This document shows, piece after piece, positions 33,160-39,915 of a stretch of DNA of 64,000 nt; within the stretch, counting starts at the first letter, position 1, and every line of letters starts with the position of its first letter. The DNA lies in the IMG/VR virus record IMGVR_UViG_3300030333_003061, positions 4,750 through 68,749 of that record; one strand, given 5' to 3'. Position numbers and translations under genes: made by a program. This stretch comes from a virus. A model generated the notes under the pieces. It did not search any database, was not told where the DNA came from, and was given only the letters and a program-made list of their open reading frames with translations.

Positions 33160-33524
33160 TGCACACCATCTCCAATAGTATCCTTTAATCTTTCTTCTTG
33201 GTCAAAGGTATTCTTTTGAATCTCAATATCATTCTCTAATGTTTTGAGACGCATTTTGGCCGCATCTACAACCTGTGCTTCTTTTAATATTGTCCACTTA
33301 GGTAAAGTCTCAAACTCTACCTTTAGCACTAAATCTCTAGAAATGGATACATGTCCATTATCTGTTTCTAAATTGATATAGGACTGAGCCATTGGTGTAT
33401 TAAGATAAGACTGAAATCCTTCAGCGATTTCAATAGTATCTAAATAACTTTCTGCTTCTCTATATTTGTCCAAACTATACCAAACTTTCATCTTTGTTCT
33501 ATTTTCTTTTTTCCAATTCTTCAT
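33156..33524 (-). CDS. Hypothetical protein
   Basis: 122 residues. MKNWKKENRTKMKVWYSLDKY at the start, then helical and charged with MRLKTLENDIEIQKNTFDQ near the end, likely coiled coil. GGAGAGAAG before the ATG at 33524; the frame continues to 33560 upstream. Confidence 0.5.
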   Translation of the reverse strand: MKNWKKENRTKMKVWYSLDKYREAESYLDTIEIAEGFQSYLNTPMAQSYINLETDNGHVSISRDLVLKVEFETLPKWTILKEAQVVDAAKMRLKTLENDIEIQKNTFDQEERLKDTIGDGVQ

Positions 33525-33568
33525 CTTACTTCTCTCCTTATCGTTCTGTCTTAGCGGCACATATAAAC

Positions 33569-33685
33569 CTAGTGCCTGAGACTTTCAAACCATTTACTAA
33601 TTATACAATCACATTCTATCGGAATGTATTCAGCAACGGATATTTGTTTCATTATTACTCCATCTACACATTTATCACATTTCAT
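33569..33685 (-). CDS. 38-residue zinc-binding peptide
   Basis: CDKCVDG near residue 3 and CDCIISK near 28 give three to four Cys of a zinc ribbon. TTGATTAAA precedes the ATG. Not seen in standard gene calls because of its size. Confidence 0.4.
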   Translation of the reverse strand: MKCDKCVDGVIMKQISVAEYIPIECDCIISKWFESLRH

Positions 33686-33686
33686 T

Positions 33687-34190
33687 TTAATCAACCTTCT
33701 CCCACCATTCGGGAACATTTGTTTTCCAATTTGCTATATGCTTTTTATCATGTATATAATACATACGATATTTTTCGACAGTAGAAAGATTATCAAAATC
33801 TTCTATTTGTCGACATAGCATATTAGGTGCTATTGCTACAGCAAATGGAGTAAGTTGTGTATCGGGTAAATAATCAATTAATTTATTTACCTCGTCTTCT
33901 ACCTTTTTAAAGGTCAGTTGGCATTTGTGAGTTTTATTATAACGGATAGTATATTCTTCACATAATGCTTTGAAGTGTTCTATAAGCCACATAAGATTCT
34001 GTCTAGATTTACCTGCCCATACAGTGCATGGATGTAAAGAATGAGACATACGATATGGGCCATTAAAATTACGCAAAGTCATACAAGCAGAAATCATCTG
34101 CAGACTTTCTAATGGCATTTTAACTATATGCTTATCATTCATCATTTGGGCTGCTAATTTAGGGTTTTCATCTAATATAAATATATTCAT
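33687..34190 (-). CDS. Conserved viral protein, N-terminal DENPKLAAQ family
   Basis: 167 residues. The pattern N-I-F-x-L-D-E-N-P-x-x-A-A-Q, D-K-H-x-V-K-M-x-x-E, H-P-C-T-V-W-A and W-x-x-x-x-x-P-x-W-W near the end is shared by a family of phage and archaeal-virus proteins of unknown function, sometimes labelled pyrimidine-dimer glycosylase in databases. I see no clear catalytic residues. GGTGATAATA before the ATG. Confidence 0.6.
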   Translation of the reverse strand: MNIFILDENPKLAAQMMNDKHIVKMPLESLQMISACMTLRNFNGPYRMSHSLHPCTVWAGKSRQNLMWLIEHFKALCEEYTIRYNKTHKCQLTFKKVEDEVNKLIDYLPDTQLTPFAVAIAPNMLCRQIEDFDNLSTVEKYRMYYIHDKKHIANWKTNVPEWWEKVD

Positions 34191-34249
34191 TATTATCACC
34201 TTTGAATGTAATAGAGAAGAATAAGAAGTGTTATGAGGACTCCTTTACC

Positions 34250-34535
34250 AAAACTAATCTATAAGTGCATAATACCTGAGACCTTGGCGTGAATACTTAT
34301 TGATTAGACAAGGATAGTTTAATTCTTTTTATCTTGGCAAACTCTACTCAATATAACATTAGAAACACCAATTACGCATACGGCTGCAATGGAACGGGCA
34401 ATAAGAAAATACCGTATTCTCCCGTCTAATGTTTTGAGTGTAAATGTGGGCCTTTCACCCAACTTGATAGGTTTTCTCCACACTTCCTATTAAGTGATAC
34501 CTAGGCTGAAAAAAGTTAGTAAAAACCAGCCTTTG
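34250..34535 (-). ncRNA. Pseudoknot-rich structured RNA candidate beside tRNA
   Basis: No open frame of note, yet four long-range pairings: CTAATCTATAAGT/ACTTATTGATTAG (34254-34266 with 34295-34307, one mismatch); AACATTAGA/TCTAATGTT (34355-34363 with 34425-34433, perfect); inside that, ATACGG/CCGTAT (34378-34383 with 34412-34417) crosses ACGGG/CCCGT (34394-34398 with 34421-34425), an H-type pseudoknot; and TGTGG/CCACA (34445-34449 with 34478-34482) crosses ATAGG/CCTAT (34467-34471 with 34486-34490). AGGCTG/CAGCCT closes a last hairpin (34503-34532). Which strand is transcribed is open; the tRNA lies just upstream on the - strand. Confidence 0.45.
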
Positions 34536-34542
34536 GAGTGTA

Positions 34543-34629
34543 TGGTTGCGAGGATGGGATTTGAACCCATGAAGCACTACGCACAGAATCTTAAGTCCTG
34601 CTCCTTTGACCAAACTCGGATACCTCGCA
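34543..34629 (-). tRNA. tRNA-Leu (anticodon UAA), 3' CCA encoded
   Basis: 87 bases. Acceptor stem TGCGAGG/CCTCGCA (7 pairs), U8 and A9, D-stem TCC/GGA, anticodon stem CAGGA/TTCTG with loop CTTAAGA (anticodon TAA), a 13-base variable arm as in type II tRNAs, T-stem ATGGG/CCCAT with TTCAAAT loop, and a genomic CCA end. The U1-A72 first pair is unusual for Leu tRNA. It reads UUA, the commonest Leu codon in the viral genes, so it likely supports their translation. Confidence 0.9.
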
Positions 34630-34642
34630 TTAAAGAGTATAA

Positions 34643-35224
34643 TCACTCTTTCAACTGAACTAGAAGTAATATCAAATAACCAATTAGGTCTTTGATTACA
34701 TCTTCATCAGATTCAAGAATATCTTTACCCTGCATAAGTCTATTCAACTTATCATCAATTCTAACCTTAATCTGTTCTTGTGCATCAGACTTTGAAAAGA
34801 TTCTAATTGGTGCAATTGCTGAATCACCATATGCTTCATTCTTCTTTAGAAGGAAATACATAATTGATTTACATTCATTTTCTATTTGTCTTTGAGTGTT
34901 AGTCAATCCTTTACTACTTGTATGTAATACAACCTTTGTAGTAGGTTCCTTCTTTGATTTTGTTCCATATACATCATTAAAATCTTCAGCATATTGCTTA
35001 TACAATTTCTTGTAATCAACTTCTTTCTTAACCTTTTTCTTTCTTCCTGAACCCTTACTTTTATGCTTGTAAGGTAATTCACCTTTCTTTTGAAGTGCGT
35101 TTATTTTCATATAACAAGCCGCACTACTTCGCTTCAATTTCTTTGCTATTACTGATACTGATGTTCCTTCATTGAACATTTCAATCAGTGTCTTTATATC
35201 TTTGTTTGTCCATTTTTTATTCAT
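34643..35224 (-). CDS. Myb/HTH-like DNA-binding protein
   Basis: 193 residues. KKWTNKDIKTLIEMFNEGTSVSVIAKKLKRSSAACYMKINAL at the start is a Myb/homeodomain-like helix-turn-helix, followed by very basic KSKGSGRKKKVKKEVDYKK, then a helical half. First (promoter-proximal) gene of the long leftward block, so a likely early transcription regulator. GGTGTTAAA before the ATG at 35224. Confidence 0.65.
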   Translation of the reverse strand: MNKKWTNKDIKTLIEMFNEGTSVSVIAKKLKRSSAACYMKINALQKKGELPYKHKSKGSGRKKKVKKEVDYKKLYKQYAEDFNDVYGTKSKKEPTTKVVLHTSSKGLTNTQRQIENECKSIMYFLLKKNEAYGDSAIAPIRIFSKSDAQEQIKVRIDDKLNRLMQGKDILESDEDVIKDLIGYLILLLVQLKE

Positions 35225-35858
35225 TTTAACACCTTTGTTAAATAACTCCATTGGAAGGTAATTCCAGCCCGAACATTCTCATAACTTTCTACTCCCATAA
35301 GAATGTTGATTCTGCCCACTTTTCCCCATAAAGGTGGGAACATTCTTACCAATTATCGTTATGATTCTCGTTTCTTACATTTCCAGCCCTCTGAGGGGAT
35401 GGATGGATGGATGGATGGATGGAGTAGTATATAGATATAAGAATAATAAGAATATAATAAATATATAATATCTTATCACTTATTCCTACTTTTCTGCCTA
35501 ACTTCTTACCACTTATGTTTCTACCCCAAAGTAGAAACGAGAAACTGGGCAGATTCTAATCACTTTTTGGATGCCATATCAATATTAATATTAATATAGA
35601 ATATTCAATACTGATATTGATAGTAATATAGAATATTAAATTAATATCTACTGACAAGAATACATGTTACGGCAGTTACTGATTAACATTGTAACTTATT
35701 ACGCCATTACATAGGTTTCATTCATATATTGATTAGGAATTAATCGCTTTCTTGAAGCAATTGTAGGAATTGACTCTTACAGTATAAGGAGAGTCGTAGA
35801 CACATATATACTGGCCGCCCTCGCTGATGGCCTGTGCGATATATAACGCAATTCCTTA
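35225..35858 (-). promoter_or_regulatory. A+T-rich intergenic region upstream of the early operon
   Basis: 634 bases without a gene. Contains inverted copies of GAACATTCT/AGAATGTT (35270s-35360s) and CCCAC/GTGGG, then six GGAT tandem copies, a very A+T-rich 35425-35660 segment with repeated AATATTAATATT-like stretches, and a hairpin TTTCTAC/GTAGAAA at 35517-35537. It is a candidate for the early promoters and the replication origin. No BRE/TATA pair stands out for the gene at 35224; origin assignment is inference from composition and from the divergent transcription on each side. Confidence 0.4.
35397..35420. repeat. Six tandem GGAT copies
   Basis: GGAT repeated six times, preceded by a CCCT-CTG-AGGG stem. 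Short-period repeats of this kind often border origins or serve as protein-binding arrays. Also prone to slippage. Confidence 0.7.
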
Positions 35859-36014
35859 CCATATGGTAAGAATACTTTGTCATTGAATTACCTGAAAAAA
35901 GTGGAAAGGCCGAGAACAGGCGATACATCATGTAAATCATGTTGTAAAGTTTTATACGCCCATTCTCGACCCTTCGCGTTAGTCAGCACCGAAAGAACTA
36001 TTCAGGAGGAAGAA

Positions 36015-36518
36015 TCACTCCTCCTCCGTGTAATCATAATCGCCGCAATCAGCGAGTCCAGCAAGAGAACCATCCCATTCTCCCTCTCGGAAGAGTTCTG
36101 TTGCTGCCTTTCGTGCCTTTGTTGCTAGGCTGTTTGCATAATCGTCTGCATCTACATATACAGGCGAACCCTTTGATTTACCATGCTTTCTTAGCAATGG
36201 TTGGGAATATTGCTGTGTTTCTGTGAAAAAGGTGTGTGCTGCTGCACGAATCTCATCACAAGCCGAATCTACTACTGCGCGAGCAGCAGCAGGTAAAATA
36301 CCTTGATTTCCTCTCTTCCAAGGATAACCTGGGTATGGCTTTAACATTCCCTTAATTGAGGTAGTCAAAGACTCTCTCGTTCCTTCATTGTTATTTCCTG
36401 TTTCTACTAGCATTCTTGCTAGTGAAACTACATCTGATGGAATGGCCTGAACTTCGCTATCGCCGTCAAGCATTCCATTTACCTTTATTACTACTGAATC
36501 CCATTCAATTTGTTCCAT
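36015..36518 (-). CDS. Cassette A protein, R-K-H-G-K-S motif
   Basis: 167 residues, not recognised. It contains LLRKHGKSKGSPVY near residue 112 followed by YANSLATKARKAATELF, and ends YDYTEEE. The same order occurs in the cassette B protein, as do TSI and GN/R blocks upstream, so the two look like divergent paralogues. Codons are richer in G and C than in neighbouring early genes. Its ATG has GGTGATATT. The gene lies between CCATATGG sites at 35859 and 36609, and is bracketed by an internal inverted repeat (35985-36011 with 36536-36558). A candidate array-specific DNA-binding or recombination protein. Confidence 0.6.
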   Translation of the reverse strand: MEQIEWDSVVIKVNGMLDGDSEVQAIPSDVVSLARMLVETGNNNEGTRESLTTSIKGMLKPYPGYPWKRGNQGILPAAARAVVDSACDEIRAAAHTFFTETQQYSQPLLRKHGKSKGSPVYVDADDYANSLATKARKAATELFREGEWDGSLAGLADCGDYDYTEEE

Positions 36519-36574
36519 AATATCACCTTTGTTGTTTCTTCCTGAGCCTTTCGGGGCTACTATAGGGAGGATAT

Positions 36575-36600
36575 GATACACATATAAAGGGGTCTGAGCA
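36575..36600 (-). promoter_or_regulatory. Promoter of cassette A gene
   Basis: On the - strand CCCCTTTATATG lies about 60 bases upstream of the ATG, with the TATA-like CTTTATATG and a C-rich BRE-like stretch directly before it. The CCATATGG at 36609 is about 20 bases further upstream, a position typical for an archaeal activator or repressor operator. Confidence 0.5.
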
Positions 36601-36616
36601 AAGTAGAACCATATGG

Positions 36617-36780
36617 TAATGAAGTAATTTTAAGGTGGATTCTTGAAGGCTTAGGAAAAACGGGCGTTTTTATTCTCAGCATAGGTAATGAATCCGCACT
36701 TGTAGAACAGAGAGTGCTAATTAACATCGGTTATTTTTAACATAAATACTGTCTCACCTTTAGACAGCGTTAATTAACAA
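36617..36780. other. Array unit with two hairpins
   Basis: Between palindromes at 36609 and 36781. GGATTC/GAATCC closes an arm holding AAAAACG/CGTTTTT, and CTGTC/GACAG forms a second hairpin flanked by inverted TTAATTAA-type stretches. No frame. Structured RNA or DNA element. Confidence 0.4.
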
Positions 36781-36788
36781 CCATATGG

Positions 36789-36913
36789 TCTCATGGCAGC
36801 AAGTGTGCCATGAGAATGAAAGTATAGCGATAGCGTACTAAATATGCCTTAAGGTAGTCATTAATGACAAATACGGCTTCGCCTTTATTGGTCATTACCA
36901 TTCCCTTATGACA
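36789..36913. other. Array unit with two strong hairpins
   Basis: TCTCATGGCA (36789-36798) pairs perfectly with TGCCATGAGA (36806-36815), a 10-bp stem directly next to the palindrome. A second hairpin uses AATGAC/GTCATT around GGC-TTC-GCC (about 36863-36896). No frame. Region is directly upstream of cassette B. Confidence 0.45.
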
Positions 36914-36955
36914 CCATATGGTAGCATACTTTGTGAAAACTACCTTATAGGTGTC
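36914..36955 (+). promoter_or_regulatory. Promoter region of cassette B gene
   Basis: CCATATGG followed by TAGCATACTTTGT, then CTACCTTATAGG as a TATA-like box about 30 bases downstream of the palindrome and 60-65 before the ATG. Similar order as for cassette A, mirror-wise. Start of RNA would lie near 36975, at the GGTGGGGCAACA arm. Confidence 0.4.
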
Positions 36956-37013
36956 TATAACATATCTAATAACGGTGGGGCAACACCACAAAAAACACAA
37001 GGAAAGTGATATT

Positions 37014-37601
37014 ATGGCTGATTACAGTATGGAAGATAGTAAATGGAACGACAGAAAAGCGACTGTCGGGGCTTGGTTTGAAGCAAACCCCGATTTAGCC
37101 AAAGAGGAAGATAGAGAAGCCCTTGCAAACGGGTTTTTCCGAATTGGCGACAATTACCCAGAAAACAGAATGAAGTATTGGACTTCGATAACAAGTCTAT
37201 TCGCTGGACTGAGTAATTCACCATTAGGGCCGGGCCGAGCATCAAACCTCACAGTAGCCCAAAAGTCTCAATTAGACCTATACATCTCTGAGTATGAAGA
37301 AGATGCAGTGGCGCAATATGAGTCAAACCCTAAATTGCGAGCAACCGCAAGACAACACGGAAAGTCTGGTGGTATGTTTTACCATCTAATGGAGAATGGA
37401 GCGCAAGAATACGCAAAGAGCGAAGCGAAGGCTGAGAGAGCATTCCTCATCAAGGCATTCAATTCCGCCCATAAGGGTGATAACGAGGCTATGTATCTAT
37501 GGCCTACTATACCGTCAGAAGACGGTGAATCACAGATTCTGGACTTTAATGCTGATGGGTCGCCAAATGTGACCTATGTAGCAATACAGGAGGAGGAGTG
37601 A
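37014..37601 (+). CDS. Cassette B protein, R-Q-H-G-K-S motif
   Basis: 195 residues, not recognised. ARQHGKSGGMFYH near residue 113 followed by EYAKSEAKAERAFLIKAF parallels cassette A protein; upstream IGDNYPENRMKYWTSITSLF parallels TGNNNEGTRESLTTSIKGML there. Ends VAIQEEE; both genes end with GGAGGAGGAGTGATT. GGAAAGTGATATT precedes the ATG; the longer frame to 36951 is not supported. The gene is bracketed by inverted arms GGTGGGGCAACA (36974-36985) and TGTTGCCCCACC (37612-37623). The only + strand gene of the region. Function unknown; possibly array-binding. Confidence 0.65.
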   Translation: MADYSMEDSKWNDRKATVGAWFEANPDLAKEEDREALANGFFRIGDNYPENRMKYWTSITSLFAGLSNSPLGPGRASNLTVAQKSQLDLYISEYEEDAVAQYESNPKLRATARQHGKSGGMFYHLMENGAQEYAKSEAKAERAFLIKAFNSAHKGDNEAMYLWPTIPSEDGESQILDFNADGSPNVTYVAIQEEE

Positions 37602-37626
37602 TTTAGTGGTTTGTTGCCCCACCACC

Positions 37627-37645
37627 ACCCTTCGGGGTCTTTTTA
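37627..37645 (+). terminator. CCC-TTCG-GGG hairpin with T-run after cassette B gene
   Basis: ACCC-TTCG-GGGT followed by CTTTTT, a UUCG-type tetraloop hairpin with a U-tract, just before ACAAAGTATGACCATATGG. The same CCC-TTCG-GGG plus T6 occurs at 38813-38829, again next to ACAAAGT and a palindrome. Confidence 0.6.
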
Positions 37646-37663
37646 CAAAGTATGACCATATGG

Positions 37664-37778
37664 AACGGTTACCAAAGGATTTAGGGGTTTAATGCAATTA
37701 AATACTCCGTTGCGACTGATAAGGTAGCAATCTTTGGTTATAGTTCCTTAAGGTATGATAAAAATACTTTTTATTCTA
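37664..37778. ncRNA. Array unit, family F member 1
   Basis: Arms ACCAAAGGATT and AATCTTTGGTT close the unit; the core reads TTTAATGCAATTAAAT followed by an A-C-T-C-C-G-T segment; the right flank ends in a TATGATAAAAATACTTTTTATTCTA stretch before the palindrome (see positions 37751-37778). The same order occurs in units 37923-38048 and 38850-38975, with different arm sequences, so the arms vary while pairing is kept. Suggests a family of structured RNAs. Confidence 0.45.
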
Positions 37779-37786
37779 CCATATGG

Positions 37787-37914
37787 TCATGCGTTAGCAT
37801 TATGACCAGACGGGGTGAATTTACGGAAAAGTATTGGATTCATATTATTATTGTAGTTATTACTTTTCAAGTAATCTTTTATTTTATTATTATGTGAATC
37901 ATATTTTCCTATTA
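37787..37914. other. Array unit with long A+T-rich stem
   Basis: TGGTCAT/ATGACCA (37784-37790 with 37802-37808) starts in the palindrome. Then GGAAAAGTAT...GATTCA pairs with TGAATCATATTTTCC (37825 with 37909) over more than 20 bases with small loops, topped by ATTACTT/AAGTAAT (37859-37865 with 37869-37875). No frame. Confidence 0.45.
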
Positions 37915-37922
37915 CCATATGG

Positions 37923-38048
37923 TAGAGGGTGTCCTGTGGTATTTTTAGGTTTTTAATGTAATTAAATAATCCGTCTAAAGACGATAGTATTGCAAAATAC
38001 CTGTGGACACTTCGACCAGATGAGGATGTTAAAAAGAATTTTACACTA
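37923..38048. ncRNA. Array unit, family F member 2
   Basis: Arms GTGTCCTGTGGTATTTT (37929-37945) and AAAATACCTGTGGACAC (37994-38010) pair as 6 + 8 bp around a 3x3 internal loop. Core TTTAATGTAATTAAAT then ATCCGTCTAAAGACG with a small hairpin CGTC-TAAA-GACG. Right flank GGATGTTAAAAAGAATTTTA matches that of the unit 38850-38975 nearly exactly. Confidence 0.5.
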
Positions 38049-38056
38049 CCATATGG

Positions 38057-38212
38057 ATGATAGTCCCCGCAGCAACTTAAGGTGTCACTAAGTATCGGAG
38101 ATACTTACTTATCTCGTATCATGTTCGCTTACTTTATTCAAAACTATATAATATTCATTATTATTATTTAACTAAAGCAACCTCTCATTCTTCTACTTCG
38201 TAGTAACTCGAA
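38057..38212. other. Array unit with 7-bp hairpin
   Basis: Left flank ATGATAGTCC after the palindrome is shared with units at 39348 and 40178 (ATGATAGTCC / GTGATAATCC). AAGTATC-GGA-GATACTT forms a perfect stem at 38090-38106. Rest A+T-rich, no frame. Confidence 0.4.
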
Positions 38213-38220
38213 CCATATGG

Positions 38221-38388
38221 TAATATGACAGATTGGCGCGAAAGTAATCATCAAAGACAATTGATTACTGAGCATGGGCCAATCTAAATTAACCCCAGGT
38301 TGTGCTTCTAAACTTCTAATAACCACTCTCTGCTCCGTTGGAGAGTGTCTTCTATTCCTATCGTCATATTTGTATTAGACGCTTAGAA
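38221..38388. ncRNA. Array unit with nested 8-bp stems
   Basis: AGATTGGC (38230-38237) pairs perfectly with GCCAATCT (38278-38285), enclosing AGTAATCA (38243-38250) with TGATTACT (38262-38269). Downstream, CACTCTC/GAGAGTG forms another 7-bp hairpin (about 38323-38346). Two clean nested stems argue for a folded RNA. No frame. Confidence 0.5.
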
Positions 38389-38396
38389 CCATATGG

Positions 38397-38530
38397 TCTG
38401 ATAATAGGTTGAATCTCTATCAACTCTTTACAGTATCCCAAATGAGGATATTCTTCGTAGAAGCGAAAGACCCGACACTATCGTTCTTCGTAGAGTTAAC
38501 ACTCTTCTTTCACTTCTACTTCAGAATACA
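38397..38530. other. Array unit, weaker structure
   Basis: Short stems only: GTTGA/TCAAC and TATCC/GGATA near the left, CTTC-GTA-GAAG in the middle. No frame and no clear outer arms. Included to complete the array. Confidence 0.35.
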
Positions 38531-38538
38531 CCATATGG

Positions 38539-38841
38539 TTCTATACTATGTGGAAGAACCTCATTAGCGTCTATATCATATCTATTAATGTCGGAGGCAT
38601 CCGGCACGATGTGGCTGAATAACACCCTTTCTAACGGTGTAAGGCATGATTATTGGGGTTTAGCGACCCACCGAGTCGGCTCGACTAAAGAGAAGGCAGG
38701 ACAACGACCTTAGCGGGTTAATAATCAGTAGGGGCGAGTTAAGCGATATATTAACCAGTATAAAGTTAGAACTCATGCAACTTATAGGTGAGAGAAATCA
38801 AACCCTATCATCACCCTTCGGGGTTTTTTAACAAAGTAGAA
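38539..38841. ncRNA. Array unit with cloverleaf-like RNA candidate
   Basis: A closing stem TGATTATT (38647-38654) with AATAATCA (38720-38727) encloses three hairpins: GGGT-TTAGCG-ACCC (38656-38669), CGAG-TCGG-CTCG (about 38672-38683) and AAGG...CCTT (about 38693-38711), a four-way junction. ACACC/GGTGT (38622-38640) lies just upstream. A CCC-TTCG-GGG plus T6 terminator ends it at 38813-38829, so a + strand transcript is likely. The largest non-coding unit (303 bases). It does not match a tRNA. Confidence 0.45.
38813..38829 (+). terminator. CCC-TTCG-GGG hairpin with T6
   Basis: Same element as after the cassette B gene: stem CCC/GGG, loop TTCG, then TTTTTT, directly followed by AACAAAGTAGAACCATATGG. 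Suggests the preceding unit is transcribed rightward and ends here. Confidence 0.55.
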
Positions 38842-38849
38842 CCATATGG

Positions 38850-38975
38850 TGGCAGTGCTGCATTTTAATAGAATATTTAATGTAATTAAATTATGCGTGG
38901 CAAAATGATAATTATGCTTCAAATGACAGCATGCCGACCTGAAGGAATAGGGATGTTAAAAAGAATTTTATACTA
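38850..38975. ncRNA. Array unit, family F member 3
   Basis: Arms GGCAGTGCTGCATTT (38851-38865) and AAATGACAGCATGCC (38921-38935) pair with two one-base offsets. Core TTTAATGTAATTAAAT followed by TATGCGT as in member 2, and the right flank GGATGTTAAAAAGAATTTTA next to the palindrome. The arm sequences differ completely from members 1 and 2 while the core is conserved. Confidence 0.5.
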
Positions 38976-38983
38976 CCATATGG

Positions 38984-39339
38984 AACAGTGGAGAAACAGG
39001 AAGATATGCTTCTGCTTTATGAAGGTTAGTAATTAATGTAATTAATACAATATCTAGCATGTATAATGAGAATGAAATGACTCTGGGCTTCGTATGATAA
39101 TAGAAGAACAGATTCATGAATGAACTTATATTGCGGTCATAAAGCGGAGCAGAGGCTTCGCTGTTTATCCCTTGTTCCCTACCGCTTTTTACTCCCAAAC
39201 TGAGGTTACATATAATCTACGAGATATTATCTCTGTTCGTTGCTCATTGCTACCATTCGACACTGCCATTCATACTACTTATCATTGCACTCATTCTGTG
39301 TCTCATTATACCATTCGCTTAACGAACCCGTTATTAGAA
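38984..39339. other. Longest non-coding array unit
   Basis: 356 bases. AAAGCGG (39141-39147) pairs with CCGCTTT (39182-39188), topped by a smaller AGC/GCT stem. AATTAATGTAATTAAT near 39030 resembles the family F core. A 76-codon - strand frame spans part of this unit and the palindrome, but has no ribosome site and reads poorly. Nothing else clear. Confidence 0.35.
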
Positions 39340-39347
39340 CCATATGG

Positions 39348-39495
39348 ATGATAGTCCTTATGGGGGTTATCCCCCTATCTCCAGCGAGATAGCCGAATTA
39401 AATGCAAAAGACTAAAGCCTCAAAGGAATGAAACTCAAGGGTTTCACCTGCCACAATAATCGTGGCAAGTTTCATTTCTTTTACATTTACCACTT
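39348..39495. ncRNA. Array unit with three strong hairpins
   Basis: GGGGG-TTAT-CCCCC (39362-39375), CTATCTC/GAGATAG (39375-39392), then AAAGGAATGAAACT (39422-39435) with AGTTTCATTTCTTT (39468-39481), 14 pairs including one G-U, enclosing TGCCAC/GTGGCA. The G-U pair suggests selection on RNA rather than DNA structure. No frame. Confidence 0.5.
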
Positions 39496-39503
39496 CCATA
39501 TGG

Positions 39504-39765
39504 TTCTGTGGTTTATTCATAGATAAAAAAGATGAGCAATAAACAACAATGTTTTGGTGCAGCAGCACCAATAATGCTGCATAAAACTTGTTGTGCGAAT
39601 CAAAACAATTAAAGAATAAATAGGTTGGATAGGGGTGAACCAGAAAACTTGCGGTATCAAGGGGCTTTTCGCTTATTAAAGGTATTCATTTCGCTGCGTA
39701 TCCTTGCGATAAATACCATTAATTGCTGAATTATAAATAAATTATTAATAGTCGCCTCCTTGCTA
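39504..39765. ncRNA. Array unit with multi-hairpin fold
   Basis: CAACAATGTTTT (39544-39555) with AAAACTTGTTG (39583-39593) encloses GGTGC-AGCA-GCACC (39556-39569). A second stem GGTATT/AATACC follows around 39697-39720. No frame. Confidence 0.45.
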
Positions 39766-39773
39766 CCATATGG

Positions 39774-39907
39774 CAAGGAGATGATAAAAAAAGGCTCTAT
39801 AGGGTTACTCAACACTTAAGTAATCAATCAATCTTCATCTTCATCGTATAGCATTTTTTTATTACCTCCTGAAAGTCCCTATAGGGTTGCTCTTCCTACT
39901 GAAGCAA
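39774..39907. other. Array unit with stem, repeated CTATAGGGTT and a mini leader frame
   Basis: CTCCTTG/CAAGGAG (39756-39762 with 39774-39780) extends the palindrome itself. ATAAAAAAA (39784-39792) pairs with TTTTTTTAT (39854-39862). CTATAGGGTTACTC and CTATAGGGTTGCTC occur as direct copies. On the - strand AGGAGGTAAT stands before an ATG at 39854 with only eight codons (MLYDEDED, stop 39828). See findings. Confidence 0.4.
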
Positions 39908-39915
39908 CCATATGG

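Noticed and set aside
34455-34646. 63-codon - strand frame over the tRNA
   Set aside because: Shadow of tRNA-Leu and the structured RNA.
35740-35940. 66-codon - strand frame
   Set aside because: Crosses the CCATATGG site at 35859 and has no ribosome site or protein-like pattern.
38670-38686. tracrRNA-like CCGAGTCGGCTCG hairpin
   Set aside because: Short chance similarity to a Cas9 RNA hairpin; no Cas9 or array, and the segment belongs to the cloverleaf-like unit.
38968-39198. 76-codon - strand frame across an array unit
   Set aside because: It runs through the palindrome, has no ribosome site, and reads unlike neighbours; probably random.
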